Assembly (NCBI GenBank): GCA_014384345.1
Contig: JACNGB010000026.1
Coordinates: 1 to 61,170, forward strand
Direction of reading: 5' to 3'
From: Candidatus Thioglobus pontius
GTDB taxonomy: Bacteria > Pseudomonadota > Gammaproteobacteria > PS1 > Pseudothioglobaceae
Length of the DNA: 61,170 nucleotides
Positions 41,110-52,512 of the stretch are shown here, in pieces. The notes below the pieces were generated by a model that searched no databases, had not been told where the DNA came from, and was given only the letters and a program-made list of their open reading frames with translations. How positions within the stretch are numbered: position 1 is the stretch's first letter; each line of letters opens with the position of its first letter. A program made the position numbers and the translations under genes.

Positions 41110-42201
41110 TTAAGCGAGTGCGTCGTTTAGTTCTGTTAGCTGGTTGGTTTGTTGTTCAACAATTAAAGGCTCAATAATTGCTTCTAAATCACCTTCCATA
41201 ATTTCAGCTAATTTGTACAAGGTTAGATTGATGCGGTGATCGGTAATACGACCTTGTGGGTAGTTATAGGTGCGAATGCGCTGAGAACGATCACCACTAC
41301 CAACTAATTCTTTACGGGCAGAGGCCTGCTCTTTTTGCTGAACTTGTTGCTGCGCATCTAAAATTCTAGATGCCAAAACTGACATAGCCTGTGCTTTGTT
41401 CTTATGCTGAGAGCGGCCATCTTGACACTCTACCACCGTGCCAGTTGGGATGTGGGTAACACGCACAGCCGAGTCGGTTTTGTTAACGTGCTGACCACCA
41501 GCACCACTCGCTCTAAACGTATCAACGCGCACATCGTTCATGTTAATGTCAATTTCTTCAATGTTTTCAACTTCTGGCATAATGGCAACCGTGCAGGCAG
41601 ACGTGTGAACGCGTCCTTGACTTTCTGTTTCTGGTACGCGTTGTACACGATGAGCACCAGATTCAAATTTAAGTTTTGAATAAACATCAGTGCCACCGAT
41701 GCGAGCAATAATTTCTTTGTAGCCACCATGATCACCCACATTTGAGCTCATGATTTCCATTTGCCATTTTTGTTTTTCACAATAGCGCGAGTACATCCTA
41801 AATAGGTCGCCTGAAAAAATAGAGGCTTCATCGCCGCCGGTTCCCGCACGAATTTCAATAATAATATTTCTTGAGTCGTTAGGATCTTTAGGGAGTAAAG
41901 ATTTTTTTAATTCTAAATCAAGACGCTCTAAGTTTTCTTTGGCTTCGTTAATTTCATCCTTGGCCATGGCTTTAATTTCAGCGTCATCTTCCTCTAACAT
42001 GAGTTTAGCGTCTGCTAGATTTTGCTCTGTGGCCAAATACTCTTGATACTGTTCATTAACTGGAGTGAGCTGTGAATGCTCGATAGATAATTCTCGAAAA
42101 CGTTTAGCATCGCTTGCTACCGCAGGGTCACTTAGCATGGCGCCAACTTCTTCTAGGCGCATGGACATTTGTTCTAATTTAGCAAGAATTGATTCGTTCA
42201 T
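41110..42201 (-). CDS. prfA: peptide chain release factor 1
   Basis: [35 protein letters not shown] (GGQ). Confidence 0.96.
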   Translation of the reverse strand: MNESILAKLEQMSMRLEEVGAMLSDPAVASDAKRFRELSIEHSQLTPVNEQYQEYLATEQNLADAKLMLEEDDAEIKAMAKDEINEAKENLERLDLELKKSLLPKDPNDSRNIIIEIRAGTGGDEASIFSGDLFRMYSRYCEKQKWQMEIMSSNVGDHGGYKEIIARIGGTDVYSKLKFESGAHRVQRVPETESQGRVHTSACTVAIMPEVENIEEIDINMNDVRVDTFRASGAGGQHVNKTDSAVRVTHIPTGTVVECQDGRSQHKNKAQAMSVLASRILDAQQQVQQKEQASARKELVGSGDRSQRIRTYNYPQGRITDHRINLTLYKLAEIMEGDLEAIIEPLIVEQQTNQLTELNDALA

Positions 42202-43454
42202 TATTTTTTAATGTTAGGAACACAGCCTTCACATTGAGATAAATCTGAATGATCAGCCTGCTTAATGTTTTTAAAAGTAGTGTGTAGTATTTTATTGGTT
42301 AGTTGATCGGCTAATTTTTTAATAATTTGCTCACCATCACCGCCATTGTTAAAGCGTTTAATCGCATCTAAAACCACTTCATCTTTAATCTGATTGGCAC
42401 TGGTTCGGTAGCTTTGAACCAATTGTTCATTTGGCAATACCGCAAGCCATTGGTTAAATACTTGAGCCTGCTTGATGATAATTTCTTGTGCCAAGACTTT
42501 TTCTTTTTCACGCGAATCAACATTGTCACTGACCACTTGCTCCAGATCGTCAATGGTGTAGAGATACACGTCATCTAATTGACCAACTTCCGGCTCAATG
42601 TCGCGTGGAATGGCAATATCAAGCATAAACATTGGCTTGTGTTTGCGTTGCTTAAGGGCGCTTTCAATTAGGCCTTTGCCAATAATAGGTACAGAAGCCG
42701 CTGTTGAAGAAATGATAATATCTGCTTGATCAATTATTGAAGAAAACTGCTTTAAGCTGACTGATTGAGCGTTATATTGTTCGGCAATTTTTTGTGCATT
42801 TTCAAGGGTTCTATTGGCTACAATCATATTACGAACACCTTTTTGATGTAAGTGTTGAGCGCACAATTCAATCATTTCACCTGCACCAATTAATAAAACT
42901 GTTTGCTCAGACAAATCAGTAAAGATTTTTTCACTTAGTTTAACGGCGCAATAAGCAATAGATACGGGCGATGAGCCAATTTGCGTGTCGGTACGTACTT
43001 TTTTGGCTGTTGAAAAAGCATGTTGGAATAATTTTTCTAATTTTTTATCAAGTGTTCCAGCTTGTTTGCCAGCGTGATAGGCATCTTTAAGCTGGCCAAG
43101 AATTTGAGGCTCGCCCAACACTAAAGAATCCAAACCGCAAGCAACGTTGCAAATATGTTCTAGCGCTTTATCATCTTCAAAATAAACCAAATAAGGGTCA
43201 ATCTCTGCTCGATTAATATTGTGCGTTTGAGACAAGTAATCGCTAAGTATCTCTTGTGGATTGCCAGTTTCAATAACGGCGTAGATCTCCGAGCGATTGC
43301 AAGTTGACAAGATCACACAAGCAGCAACGCCTGGAAGTTTGTTGAGTTTTTGTAGTTCGTCGGTTAATTGGTTTGGTGCAAATGCGACACGCTCACGCAC
43401 CGCAACCGGTGCTTGTGCATGATTAACACTTAAAATAGCAATGCGTGACATAAA
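42201..43454 (-). CDS. hemA: glutamyl-tRNA reductase (ORF track extends to 43472)
   Basis: [42 protein letters not shown]. Confidence 0.95.
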   Translation of the reverse strand, partial: FMSRIAILSVNHAQAPVAVRERVAFAPNQLTDELQKLNKLPGVAACVILSTCNRSEIYAVIETGNPQEILSDYLSQTHNINRAEIDPYLVYFEDDKALEHICNVACGLDSLVLGEPQILGQLKDAYHAGKQAGTLDKKLEKLFQHAFSTAKKVRTDTQIGSSPVSIAYCAVKLSEKIFTDLSEQTVLLIGAGEMIELCAQHLHQKGVRNMIVANRTLENAQKIAEQYNAQSVSLKQFSSIIDQADIIISSTAASVPIIGKGLIESALKQRKHKPMFMLDIAIPRDIEPEVGQLDDVYLYTIDDLEQVVSDNVDSREKEKVLAQEIIIKQAQVFNQWLAVLPNEQLVQSYRTSANQIKDEVVLDAIKRFNNGGDGEQIIKKLADQLTNKILHTTFKNIKQADHSDLSQCEGCVPNIKK

Positions 43455-43549
43455 CCCAAATGACAATGACAAATAAGCGCTTAATTATACCCAAATCAAG
43501 GTTTTTAGGTATTTGCTATTAGTATGTCAATGTTAGAATAGCGCACTTA

Positions 43550-44053
43550 ATGAAAACACTACTATCACTGCTTCTTTTGTTGCTGTCGAGCTGTTCCACG
43601 CTACCTGTACAGCAATCAAAAACAACACTGATTGACCCTCAAGGCAATTGGCAGGTTAACGGTAGACTATCTGCAATTGTTGATAACAAGGTGCAACAAT
43701 CGAGTTTTGATCTTAAATTTAGCGGCAAAGATTTTGACTTAACCCTCATGGCTGCTCTAGGAATGGGGCAGATAAATTTGGTTTCAAGTGCGTCAAAATT
43801 AAGGGTTGATGGCCAGTTAACTCAATTGAGTTTAAGTCAATTAATGACACAAGAGTTAGGTTGGCATTTTCCTATTGAGCAATTAAGATATATTATTTTT
43901 GAGCAGCAGTTATTGGGTAGAAGCCTTTGGCAATTGCAGGTTGTTAAGCTTGCGCCGGGTCAACCGACCAAAGTGACAAAAATAGCCAAACTAAAGCATT
44001 TAACCAAGCCTATTAAAATCAAGCTATTGTTCCAAGAAATTCTGCCCAATTAA
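43550..44053 (+). CDS. lolB: outer membrane lipoprotein LolB
   Basis: Lipobox LLSSC; WQVNGRLSAI; genomic neighbour of hemA. Confidence 0.82.
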   Translation: MKTLLSLLLLLLSSCSTLPVQQSKTTLIDPQGNWQVNGRLSAIVDNKVQQSSFDLKFSGKDFDLTLMAALGMGQINLVSSASKLRVDGQLTQLSLSQLMTQELGWHFPIEQLRYIIFEQQLLGRSLWQLQVVKLAPGQPTKVTKIAKLKHLTKPIKIKLLFQEILPN

Positions 44054-44086
44054 AGTTAAAATGATTAAAAAATTCCTTAAATCAAG

Positions 44087-45115
44087 ATGATAGAAGAAGA
44101 TTCCTTAGTAGCAGGACAAGATCAAGGCGGCGAAGATATTGTTATGACCTCTGTGCGCCCAGACAGCTTGTCAGAATATATTGGTCAAGATGATGTCAAG
44201 TCACAAATGGCACTGTTTATTCAGGCGGCAAAAAAGCGTCAAGACGCGCTTGATCACTGTCTAATTTACGGACCACCAGGATTGGGAAAAACCACTTTGG
44301 CCAATGTTATTGCTAATCAGATGGGCGCAGGGTTTAAGCAAACTTCAGGCCCGGTAATGGAACGTTCAGGTGATTTGGCAGCAATTTTGACCAAATTAGA
44401 GCCCTACGATGTTTTATTTATTGATGAAATTCATCGTCTTAATCCAGTGGTTGAAGAAATTCTATATCCAGCATTGGAAGATTTTAAATTAGACATTATG
44501 GTGGGCGAAGGTGTAGCGGCACACTCTGTGCAGCTTGATTTGCCACCTTTTACCTTAATTGGCGCAACAACGCGTGCCGGCATGCTAACGTCACCTTTAC
44601 GGGATCGTTTCGGCATTGTTCAACGCCTTGAATTTTATAATCATCAAGATCTGCAAAAAATTGTTCAGCGTTCTGCCAATATATTGGCCATTGAAATAGA
44701 GCCGAGTGGTGCATTAGAAATTGCTAAGCGCTCGCGAGGCACTCCTAGAATTGCTAATCGATTATTGCGTCGTGTGCGCGATTTTGCTGATGTTAAAACG
44801 CACGGCATTATCCATCAACAAATTGCTAATGAGGCCTTAAGTACGCTTAAGGTGGATGAGGCGGGTCTTGAGCAATTGGATAGGGATTATCTTTCAATTA
44901 TGACGACTAAATTTGCCGGTGGCCCCGTTGGTCTTGATACCTTAGCAACTGCCATTGGTGAAGAGCGCGGCACGTTAGAAGATATGGTTGAACCTTATTT
45001 AATTCAACAAGGGTTTATCCATCGAACGCCTCGAGGTCGAAGTGCGACTAATTTGACTTATCAACATTTAGGTCTATCTACACCCTCTAATCATCAAGAC
45101 TTATTTAATGAGTAA
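44087..45115 (+). CDS. ruvB: Holliday junction helicase RuvB
   Basis: [39 protein letters not shown]. Confidence 0.97.
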   Translation: MIEEDSLVAGQDQGGEDIVMTSVRPDSLSEYIGQDDVKSQMALFIQAAKKRQDALDHCLIYGPPGLGKTTLANVIANQMGAGFKQTSGPVMERSGDLAAILTKLEPYDVLFIDEIHRLNPVVEEILYPALEDFKLDIMVGEGVAAHSVQLDLPPFTLIGATTRAGMLTSPLRDRFGIVQRLEFYNHQDLQKIVQRSANILAIEIEPSGALEIAKRSRGTPRIANRLLRRVRDFADVKTHGIIHQQIANEALSTLKVDEAGLEQLDRDYLSIMTTKFAGGPVGLDTLATAIGEERGTLEDMVEPYLIQQGFIHRTPRGRSATNLTYQHLGLSTPSNHQDLFNE

Positions 45116-45506
45116 TTTAAAAGTTCGGGTTTATTATGAAGATACCGACAGCGGTGGCGTTGTTTATTATGCAAATTATTTAAAATTTGTTGAGCGCGGA
45201 CGTAGTGAGCTGCTGCGTGATTTAGGCTTTGAACAAGATCAATTAATCAAACATCAAAATATTATTTTTGCCGTAAGATCTGTACAAGCGGATTACCTTG
45301 CACCAGCCCGATTTAATGATTTACTCAATGTTGATACACAGGTTAAAGAAGTGCGTAAAGCTAGCTTGATTTTTTCACAGAAAATAATGGATCTAGAGCA
45401 AAATAAGGTATTATTTAAAGCACAAATTACCGTTGCTTGTTTGAATGCGCAAAATTTTAAACCTTGCGCTATGCCAGGCGACATTCTGGAGAAATTAAAT
45501 GGATAG
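45108..45506 (+). CDS. ybgC: YbgC-like acyl-CoA thioesterase
   Basis: [29 protein letters not shown]. Confidence 0.94.
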   Translation: MSNLKVRVYYEDTDSGGVVYYANYLKFVERGRSELLRDLGFEQDQLIKHQNIIFAVRSVQADYLAPARFNDLLNVDTQVKEVRKASLIFSQKIMDLEQNKVLFKAQITVACLNAQNFKPCAMPGDILEKLNG

Positions 45507-46167
45507 TAGTTTATCAATTTTTAGTCTAATTATTAGCGCAGGTTTTGTGGTGCAGATGGTGATGCTAGTCTTGGTGTTAATGAGTATTTATTCTTGGACA
45601 ATTATCATGTCCAAGAAGAAGGCGTTAATGGATGCTGATAAAGATGTTAAGCGTTTTCATAATAATTTTTTAACCGATACTGATCTCTCTTTGTTACATG
45701 GCCAAATTCCAGAGCAAGTGTCAAATCGCACGCCAATGGAGCATATTTTTGGTGCGGGTTATGGTGAGTTTACACATTCAACTTCTGCCTCAAACCAAGC
45801 ATTAGTGCTTAATTCTGAGCGTGCTTACCGCTCTATGAATACGGCTGTTAATAATGAAGTTGATCGACTTGATCATGGATTAAGCGCACTGGCTATGATT
45901 GCTTCTTCAAGCCCTTATATTGGTTTATTTGGTACGGTCTGGGGAATTATGCATTCTTTTATCGGCTTGGCATCGGTCAAGCAAGCAACCATTGCCATTG
46001 TTGCACCAGGCATTGCAGAGGCCTTGATTGCAACGGCGTTTGGTTTGTTTGCTGCGATTCCGGCAACCATTGCTTACAATCGACTCATCACTCAAGTAGG
46101 TGAAATTAACAACAAATACACCTCGTTTGTTGAAGAGCTGTTTGTTACTTTCCAAAGACAGAAATAA
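45499..46167 (+). CDS. tolQ: Tol-Pal protein TolQ
   Basis: SSPYIGLFGTVWGIMHSF, APGIAEALIATAFGLFAAIPA. Confidence 0.95.
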   Translation: MDSSLSIFSLIISAGFVVQMVMLVLVLMSIYSWTIIMSKKKALMDADKDVKRFHNNFLTDTDLSLLHGQIPEQVSNRTPMEHIFGAGYGEFTHSTSASNQALVLNSERAYRSMNTAVNNEVDRLDHGLSALAMIASSSPYIGLFGTVWGIMHSFIGLASVKQATIAIVAPGIAEALIATAFGLFAAIPATIAYNRLITQVGEINNKYTSFVEELFVTFQRQK

Positions 46168-46176
46168 CCCAACTCA

Positions 46177-46629
46177 ATGATTGAATTACCACAACGTCAC
46201 AGACCTCGTGTTGATGCAAACATCAACATTGTGCCGTATATTGATGTCATGCTTGTGTTGTTGGTTATTTTTATGATGACCACGCCTATCATTGAGCAAG
46301 GCATAGAGGTTGACTTGCCAACGGCTGACGCCAAAATGGTTGACTTTACCGAGCAGCAACCAACCATTGTTACCATTAACAAAGATGGTGATTATTTCAT
46401 CAATTCACTCAATGAAGACGATTCGGAAGTATCCAAAGGTGAAAAACTGCCGTTGGGTGTTATTGCAGGACGTGTTAGTGCGCGTTTAGAAATATATCCA
46501 AGTATGAAAGTGTTTGTTCGTGGCGATGCAAATGTTGCATACGGTTCAGTGGTTTCATTGATGTCTTTCTTGCAGAAAAATGGTGTGAATAAAGTCGGCA
46601 TTGTGACCGAATCAGCCGAGCAAAACTAA
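46177..46629 (+). CDS. tolR: Tol-Pal protein TolR
   Basis: NIVPYIDVMLVLLVIFMMTTP. Confidence 0.94.
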   Translation: MIELPQRHRPRVDANINIVPYIDVMLVLLVIFMMTTPIIEQGIEVDLPTADAKMVDFTEQQPTIVTINKDGDYFINSLNEDDSEVSKGEKLPLGVIAGRVSARLEIYPSMKVFVRGDANVAYGSVVSLMSFLQKNGVNKVGIVTESAEQN

Positions 46630-47558
46630 TGAAAGAGTGGCTGCTAAAAAGAATTAAACTTCCTAAGATTGCTCATAAGCATCCAGTGGCTTTCTGGACG
46701 GCGATTATTCTGCATGTTGCGCTATTGATTGGTTTAGTTTTTTCTAATGTTCAACGCTGGGAGATTCCTAAACAAGCACCAAAATCATCTGCAAGTGCCA
46801 TTCCAAAAGCAGTCACCATTGATCTCACCGAAATTAAAAAAGAAAAACAGCGTTTAATTGACATTAAACAAAAGCGTGAAAAACATTTGGCAGATTTAAA
46901 GCGCGCAGAAAAGCGTGTTGAAAATGAGCGTTATAAAGAACAACAACGCCTAAAAAAATTAAAAGCTAAAGTTAAACAAGAAAAGCAAGCTAAGGCTAAG
47001 GCTGAAAAAAATAGAAAAGCAGCTGAGCAAAAAATTAAACAAGCGCTAAAGAAAAAGAAGCTGGCCGAAAAGAAAGCTAAAGAAGCTGAAAAGCGCAAAA
47101 AAATAGCTGAAAAGAAAGCTAAGGCTGCTGAGCAGGAAAAACAAAAGATTGAAAAGTTAAGACAAACTGAAGCCAGTAAATTTGAAAAAGAGCAAGACAC
47201 TCGATCTTTAAAGAAAGAAATTCAGGCTGAAGAGGATCAAGAAAGAGAAACTGCTCAAGAAGACATTTTGAATGAGCTTAAAGCGAATTACGTTAATCAA
47301 ATCGCTTCACGAGTTAAAGAAAAATGGCGCTACCAGGGTGCGAAAGATGATTGGGGTTGTGATGTTTACATTTTGCAAGATATTAACGGTAAGGTGCAAA
47401 CGGTAAATTTACAGTCATGTAATGTTGAGAATAACGCCAAATCTAAGGCGTTTAAAGATGCGATAGAGCGCGCTGTGTATAAAGCATCTCCATTGCCACC
47501 AGCACCTGATCAAAGTGTATTTGATCGTGAAATTTTATTCCACTTTAGGGTGAATTAA
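46629..47558 (+). CDS. tolA: TolA-like protein
   Basis: N-terminal TM, Lys/Glu/Ala coiled coil, C-terminal TonB-like domain. Confidence 0.9.
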   Translation: MKEWLLKRIKLPKIAHKHPVAFWTAIILHVALLIGLVFSNVQRWEIPKQAPKSSASAIPKAVTIDLTEIKKEKQRLIDIKQKREKHLADLKRAEKRVENERYKEQQRLKKLKAKVKQEKQAKAKAEKNRKAAEQKIKQALKKKKLAEKKAKEAEKRKKIAEKKAKAAEQEKQKIEKLRQTEASKFEKEQDTRSLKKEIQAEEDQERETAQEDILNELKANYVNQIASRVKEKWRYQGAKDDWGCDVYILQDINGKVQTVNLQSCNVENNAKSKAFKDAIERAVYKASPLPPAPDQSVFDREILFHFRVN

Positions 47559-47561
47559 CCC

Positions 47562-47954
47562 ATGGATATGATAAATTTGAATGAGCAAGAGCAAGCTCAG
47601 CTAACCTTGCAATTAACCCAAATTTTAGAAAATTGGAAATTGGAAGATGCAGACCAACTCGTTTTGTTAGGATTGCAAGAGACAATCAAGCCCAGGCACT
47701 TATACCAATATCGTCGAGGTGATAAGTCATTCAACTTTGATGAAAAGACCGTAAAACGCAGTCAAATGATTTTGGGTATTTATGAATCACTAGGTACCAC
47801 TTTTCCAACTAATAAAGAATATGCTAGTGTTTGGCTTAAACGTACGGTGAAGAAATTCAAACACAAAACCCCGCTAGAGCTGATGTTAAGTGGTGACACA
47901 GGCATGAACCGTGTATGGCATTTCTTGGACTGCACTCAAGGGTGGCGCAGTTGA
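47562..47954 (+). CDS. MbcA/ParS/Xre antitoxin-like (DUF2384-type) domain protein
   Basis: C-terminal VWLKRTVKKFKHKTPLELMLSGDTGMNRVWHFLDCTQG matches the W..(x)..TPLELM..G...V...L pattern. Confidence 0.72.
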   Translation: MDMINLNEQEQAQLTLQLTQILENWKLEDADQLVLLGLQETIKPRHLYQYRRGDKSFNFDEKTVKRSQMILGIYESLGTTFPTNKEYASVWLKRTVKKFKHKTPLELMLSGDTGMNRVWHFLDCTQGWRS

Positions 47955-48664
47955 ATCAGATCGAAGTTATCACTCAAACCGAAGCGCTGTATACACTCAG
48001 GGTGTTGACCAACAATACGGATGTATTGGTTGAGGAAATAACCGCACTAGCGAGTAGTAATAAAGCGCAGTTTCAACATGCGCCCGTTATTTTGGAAATT
48101 GAAGCGCAGCATTTTCAGGCAAATGAGCTAGCGGTTTTGATTGAAATTTTGGCACAAAATGAAATGGTTGCTGTGGGTATTCGCTCGCGTAAGCAAGAGT
48201 TGATTGATTTTGTAAAATTTTCAGGATTGGCGGTGTTTGGTAAATCGTTATCAAAGGCTAGTAAGTCTAAAATCAAGGTTAAGGCTGTTGAACAGCCTGT
48301 TTCAAGTGTGCCAAATCCTCATCAAGATAAGGCTTATCAGGCGCCAAAAATTATTACCAATAAGGTTTATTCATTCCAGCAGATAACTTCTCATGATAGA
48401 GATTTGGTGCTGTTATCTAAAGTAAAATCAGGCGCTGATATTATGTCATTTGGCTCTATATCAGCCTATAAAGAAGTGCAGGGAAATTTATTTGCCGGCA
48501 TTCAGGGTGATGAAAAAGCCACTATTTTTGTTCAATCATTTAATGCCGAATTGGTTTCTATTGCAGGCGTTTACAAGAAATTTGATGTTGTTCCTACTAA
48601 GCTCTATGCGCGTTCTGTGATGATCGACTTGCTTAATGGTCAACTTAGATTCCAAATTATTTAA
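47951..48664 (+). CDS. minC: septum site-determining protein MinC (orphan); ORF track starts at 47915
   Basis: C-terminal beta-helix [52 protein letters not shown]. Confidence 0.87.
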   Translation: MNQIEVITQTEALYTLRVLTNNTDVLVEEITALASSNKAQFQHAPVILEIEAQHFQANELAVLIEILAQNEMVAVGIRSRKQELIDFVKFSGLAVFGKSLSKASKSKIKVKAVEQPVSSVPNPHQDKAYQAPKIITNKVYSFQQITSHDRDLVLLSKVKSGADIMSFGSISAYKEVQGNLFAGIQGDEKATIFVQSFNAELVSIAGVYKKFDVVPTKLYARSVMIDLLNGQLRFQII

Positions 48665-48674
48665 AAAAACTATT

Positions 48675-50708
48675 ATGAACACACAAGATTTTTTATTAGA
48701 GCTCGGTACAGAAGAGTTACCACCAATGTTATTGCCTAAGTTATCAAAAGCGTTAACAGATAATGTGGCGGCTGAATTAAAGCAATTAAATCTTAAGTTT
48801 TCAGCTGTTGATTCTTTTGCCACACCACGTCGACTCGCGGTATTAGTGCACGATCTTCAACTGCAGCAAGAAGATCAAATCATTGAGCGTAAGGGTCCAT
48901 CAGTTAGTGCGCCAGATCAGGCGGTAGTAGGCTTTGCAAAATCTTGCGGTGTAGAACGTTCAGAATTATCACAAAAGGCATTTGGCAAGGCTGATTATTA
49001 CTTTTTTAGTAAAGAACAAAAAGGGTTGGAAACCCAAGGCTTGTTGGCACAAGTGGTTGATACCGCCATTAAGAATATCCCTATTGCCAAGCCAATGCGC
49101 TGGGGTGATTCTGATATTCAATTTTCACGCCCAACACATTGGTTGGTTATGTTGCTAGGTAGTGAAGTAGTTGATGCTTCAGTAATGGGACTAACAGCAG
49201 GCAACACAACGCGTGGGTTGCGTTTTACGGGTAAGCAAACGTTTGAAATTACTCAAGCATCCGACTATCGTCAAACTTTAATGGATCAAGCGCAAATAGA
49301 AGTTGATTTTGAAGCGCGTAAGGCGCTTATTAGACAGCAGGTAATTGATGTGGCCAGTGAAAACAATGCCACTGCCGTGATTGATGAATCACTCTTAGCA
49401 GAGGTGTGCGCTTTGGTTGAATATCCACGTGCATTTTCAGGCGGGTTTAGTGAATCATTTTTAGCAGTGCCTGAAGAGGCGCTTATTTCTGCCATGAAAT
49501 CGCACCAAAAGTATTTTCACATGCTTGATGCAAATGGCAAACTATTACCAAGCTTTATCTCGGTGGCTAATATCGAATCCAGTGATCTTTCAGTTATTAT
49601 TGACGGTAACGAGCGTGTTATTCGTCCAAGATTGGCTGATTCTGAATTTTTCTGGGAGCAAGACAAACGTCAAACCTTAGAATCTCATCTAGAAAAACTT
49701 GATCGTGTATTGTTCATGAAGTCACTGGGATCAATGGGTGACAAGGCAAAACGTATTGAAAGTTTATCAGCCACTATTGCCACTATGATTGGCGCTAATG
49801 AACAAGATGCTAAGCGCGCAGGCTTACTGTGTAAAACAGATTTAGTGACTGAGATGGTGGGTGAGTTTGCTGATCTTCAAGGTGTAATGGGTGGTTATTA
49901 CGCACAAAATGACGGTGAGAGTGAATCTGTTGCCAAGGCAATTAGTGAGCATTATCATCCGCGCTTTGCTGGTGATTCATTGCCATCGACTCAAGAGGGT
50001 TTAGTGGTTGCTATTGCTGATAAGCTTGATACTATTACCGGTATTTACGGCATTGGTCAAGGGCCAACTGGCTCTAAGGATCCTTATGCGCTGCGTAGAA
50101 TGGCATTGGGCTTGTTAAGAATTATGGTGGAAAGCAAGTTAGATCTCAATCTTAAATCGCTGATCAGTGCATCGCTTTCAGCACACTCGAACGAGGTTGA
50201 TACCGAGTGTGCAAGTGCTATTTACAAATTTATGATGGATCGTCTACGTGCATACTACAAAGAGCAAAAATTAAGCGCTAAGGCTTTTGAGGCAGTACTA
50301 GCGGTTAAGCCAGAATCTCCGTTTGATTTCCACTTGCGTGTGGAAGCATTGGATATTTTTACCAAAGATGATGCTTCAGCAAGTTTGATTGAAGCTAATA
50401 AGCGTATTGCCAACATGCTTAAAGATCATCAAGACTTATCAATTGATGTCGATCAATCAGTATTAGTGGAAGCGGCGGAAAAAGCGTTGTACGCACAAAC
50501 GGTTGAAGTGGCGAACAAACTGTCGCAATCAACGGATTATGCAAGTAACATGCAACAACTTATTTCACTTAAAGCTAGCATTGACACCTTTTTTGATGAG
50601 GTGATGGTGAATGCTGATAATGCCCAACTTAAAACGGCACGTTTAAGTTTGATTAATTGGGTTAGGTCTTTATTCTTATCAGTGGCTGACGTATCGCATT
50701 TAAGCTAA
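48675..50708 (+). CDS. glyS: glycyl-tRNA synthetase beta subunit (ORF track starts at 48636)
   Basis: [33 protein letters not shown]. Confidence 0.96.
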   Translation: MNTQDFLLELGTEELPPMLLPKLSKALTDNVAAELKQLNLKFSAVDSFATPRRLAVLVHDLQLQQEDQIIERKGPSVSAPDQAVVGFAKSCGVERSELSQKAFGKADYYFFSKEQKGLETQGLLAQVVDTAIKNIPIAKPMRWGDSDIQFSRPTHWLVMLLGSEVVDASVMGLTAGNTTRGLRFTGKQTFEITQASDYRQTLMDQAQIEVDFEARKALIRQQVIDVASENNATAVIDESLLAEVCALVEYPRAFSGGFSESFLAVPEEALISAMKSHQKYFHMLDANGKLLPSFISVANIESSDLSVIIDGNERVIRPRLADSEFFWEQDKRQTLESHLEKLDRVLFMKSLGSMGDKAKRIESLSATIATMIGANEQDAKRAGLLCKTDLVTEMVGEFADLQGVMGGYYAQNDGESESVAKAISEHYHPRFAGDSLPSTQEGLVVAIADKLDTITGIYGIGQGPTGSKDPYALRRMALGLLRIMVESKLDLNLKSLISASLSAHSNEVDTECASAIYKFMMDRLRAYYKEQKLSAKAFEAVLAVKPESPFDFHLRVEALDIFTKDDASASLIEANKRIANMLKDHQDLSIDVDQSVLVEAAEKALYAQTVEVANKLSQSTDYASNMQQLISLKASIDTFFDEVMVNADNAQLKTARLSLINWVRSLFLSVADVSHLS

Positions 50709-50714
50709 ACCCTC

Positions 50715-51152
50715 ATGAAAGCTTTAATTCAGCGGGTAACGCACAGCAAGGTTGAAGTAAACAATATAACTGTTGGCGAAATTGACCAAGGGCTGCTGGT
50801 ATTTATTGGCATTGAAAAGACTGATGAAAAGCCACAGATTGATAAAATGATTAAACGTCTGTTATCTTATCGTGTGTTTTACGACAATGAAGATAAGATG
50901 AACTTATCGGTCAGTGATATTAAAGGTGGTATATTGGCTGTTTCTCAGTTTACCTTAGCTGCTGATACCAGCTCAGGCACTAGACCAGGCTTTTCAACGG
51001 CTAAAGCGCCAGCTGAGGCTAAGGCCTTATATGACTATTTTTTAACTCAAATCTCAGCACAGCATGCGCCAATTCAAAGTGGTGAATTTGGTGCTGATAT
51101 GCAAGTGTCATTGACCAATGATGGGCCAGTAACCTTTCTTCTATCATGCTAG
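50715..51152 (+). CDS. dtd: D-aminoacyl-tRNA deacylase
   Basis: MKALIQRVTHSKVEVN, SQFTLAADTSSGTRPGFSTA. Confidence 0.95.
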   Translation: MKALIQRVTHSKVEVNNITVGEIDQGLLVFIGIEKTDEKPQIDKMIKRLLSYRVFYDNEDKMNLSVSDIKGGILAVSQFTLAADTSSGTRPGFSTAKAPAEAKALYDYFLTQISAQHAPIQSGEFGADMQVSLTNDGPVTFLLSC

Positions 51153-51556
51153 ATTTTATTACTGATTTAATTACTCAATACGAAGATATGCTGGTGCTAG
51201 CTGGTGTTATATCAGCGGTTGTTTTTGTTGTGACACTACTATTAACACCCTATTTGCTCGGACTGATTGCCAGTAATTATTTCACTATGGAGAATCCCCA
51301 TAAGCTAGAAATCGAGCATATTGGTCATATTATTGCAGTAATTGTCAGAAGTGTGATTGGTCTGATGTTGCTACTTGCTGGAATTATTATGTTGGTTACG
51401 CCAGGGCAGGGTGTGATATCAATTTTATTGGGATTGTTTCTATTGGAGTTTCCCGGCAAGCGTAAACTTGAGCTTAAGATTATTAATCACGACCCAACAT
51501 TTAAAACTTTAAATTGGCTTAGAGCAAAAGCCAACAAACCCCCATTTGAACGATGA
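51146..51556 (+). CDS. PGPGW-like transmembrane protein
   Basis: TPGQGVISILLGLFLLEFPGKRKLE. Confidence 0.65.
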   Translation: MLDFITDLITQYEDMLVLAGVISAVVFVVTLLLTPYLLGLIASNYFTMENPHKLEIEHIGHIIAVIVRSVIGLMLLLAGIIMLVTPGQGVISILLGLFLLEFPGKRKLELKIINHDPTFKTLNWLRAKANKPPFER

Positions 51557-52176
51557 AAGAAAGACATATAATAGGCTACACTTTGTTAGGCGCCATCTTG
51601 GCATTCTTGATTATATTTTTATTTACTCGCGATGTGGAAATGCCAAAAAATCAAGCCATGCCTTGGCAAAGTTACGTTAATGAAAATCAACAGACTGTTG
51701 TGTTTGACTTAACCATGGGGCAGAGTCGTCTAATTGATGCGGCTCGCCATTTTGGTACTGAAATTAAAGCCTCTCTGTTTGAAAATGAAGGCGTAGAACC
51801 AGAGTTAGAGGTATATTTCTCTAGTACCAAAGTGGGTGGCATTAGTGCTCGAATTATTTTAAATTTACTATTGGATGATCAAGCTATTGAGGTGTTATCG
51901 CATAATATTGATGAATCTATGCTGATGCCGTCTGGGGTTAAAAACACCACCTTTACCCCAGCAGGCGAGCGCTCCATGTCAAGACTCAAGATTAAATCCT
52001 TGACATTCATACCAAGGGCCAATTTGGAAGAAGTGGTGATTGAGAACTTATTCGGCAAACCGGCAAGTGTTGAACTTGCTCCTGAAGGCTTATCTTATTG
52101 GCTTTATCCAGAAAAAGGTTTGCGCATTATTGTTGATAATGAACAAAAAGAAATTCTTGAATTTTCAAATCAGTAG
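51553..52176 (+). CDS. hypothetical membrane-anchored protein
   Basis: N-terminal TM, periplasmic-like domain, no family recognised. Confidence 0.55.
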   Translation: MKERHIIGYTLLGAILAFLIIFLFTRDVEMPKNQAMPWQSYVNENQQTVVFDLTMGQSRLIDAARHFGTEIKASLFENEGVEPELEVYFSSTKVGGISARIILNLLLDDQAIEVLSHNIDESMLMPSGVKNTTFTPAGERSMSRLKIKSLTFIPRANLEEVVIENLFGKPASVELAPEGLSYWLYPEKGLRIIVDNEQKEILEFSNQ

Positions 52177-52179
52177 GGC

Positions 52180-52512
52180 GTGATGATGAAAATGTACGGC
52201 ATAAAGAATTGCGACACCATCAAAAAAGCAAGAAAATTTTTAGACGCACACAATATTGAATGTGAATTTATTGATTTTCGCGATCAACCTATTGACGAAC
52301 CAACCTTGCAAAGCTTTGTGAATGTAATAGGTTGGGATAAATTAATCAATAAGCGCTCAACCACTTATCGTCAATTAACCGACGCACAAAAGGCTGATAT
52401 CACCATGGCGTTGACGTTAAAAAACCCAACCCTAATTAAGCGACCTGTTTTAGTAGCAGGCAGCGATATTAAAGTTGGGTTTAGTGAGAAAAGCTATTTA
52501 GAGTTGATTTAG
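52180..52512 (+). CDS. ArsC/Spx/MgsR (YffB-like) family protein
   Basis: YGIKNCDTIKKARKFLDAHNIECEFIDFRD, IKRPVLV. Confidence 0.9.
   Translation: MMMKMYGIKNCDTIKKARKFLDAHNIECEFIDFRDQPIDEPTLQSFVNVIGWDKLINKRSTTYRQLTDAQKADITMALTLKNPTLIKRPVLVAGSDIKVGFSEKSYLELI

Noticed and set aside
46931-47200. Antisense ORF rich in Ser/Phe/Cys opposite tolA
   Set aside because: Artefact of the Lys/Glu/Ala-rich tolA coiled coil read backwards; same for the antisense ORF at 38737-39051.
48536-48823. 95-aa minus ORF across minC-glyS junction
   Set aside because: Fully antisense to two supported genes.
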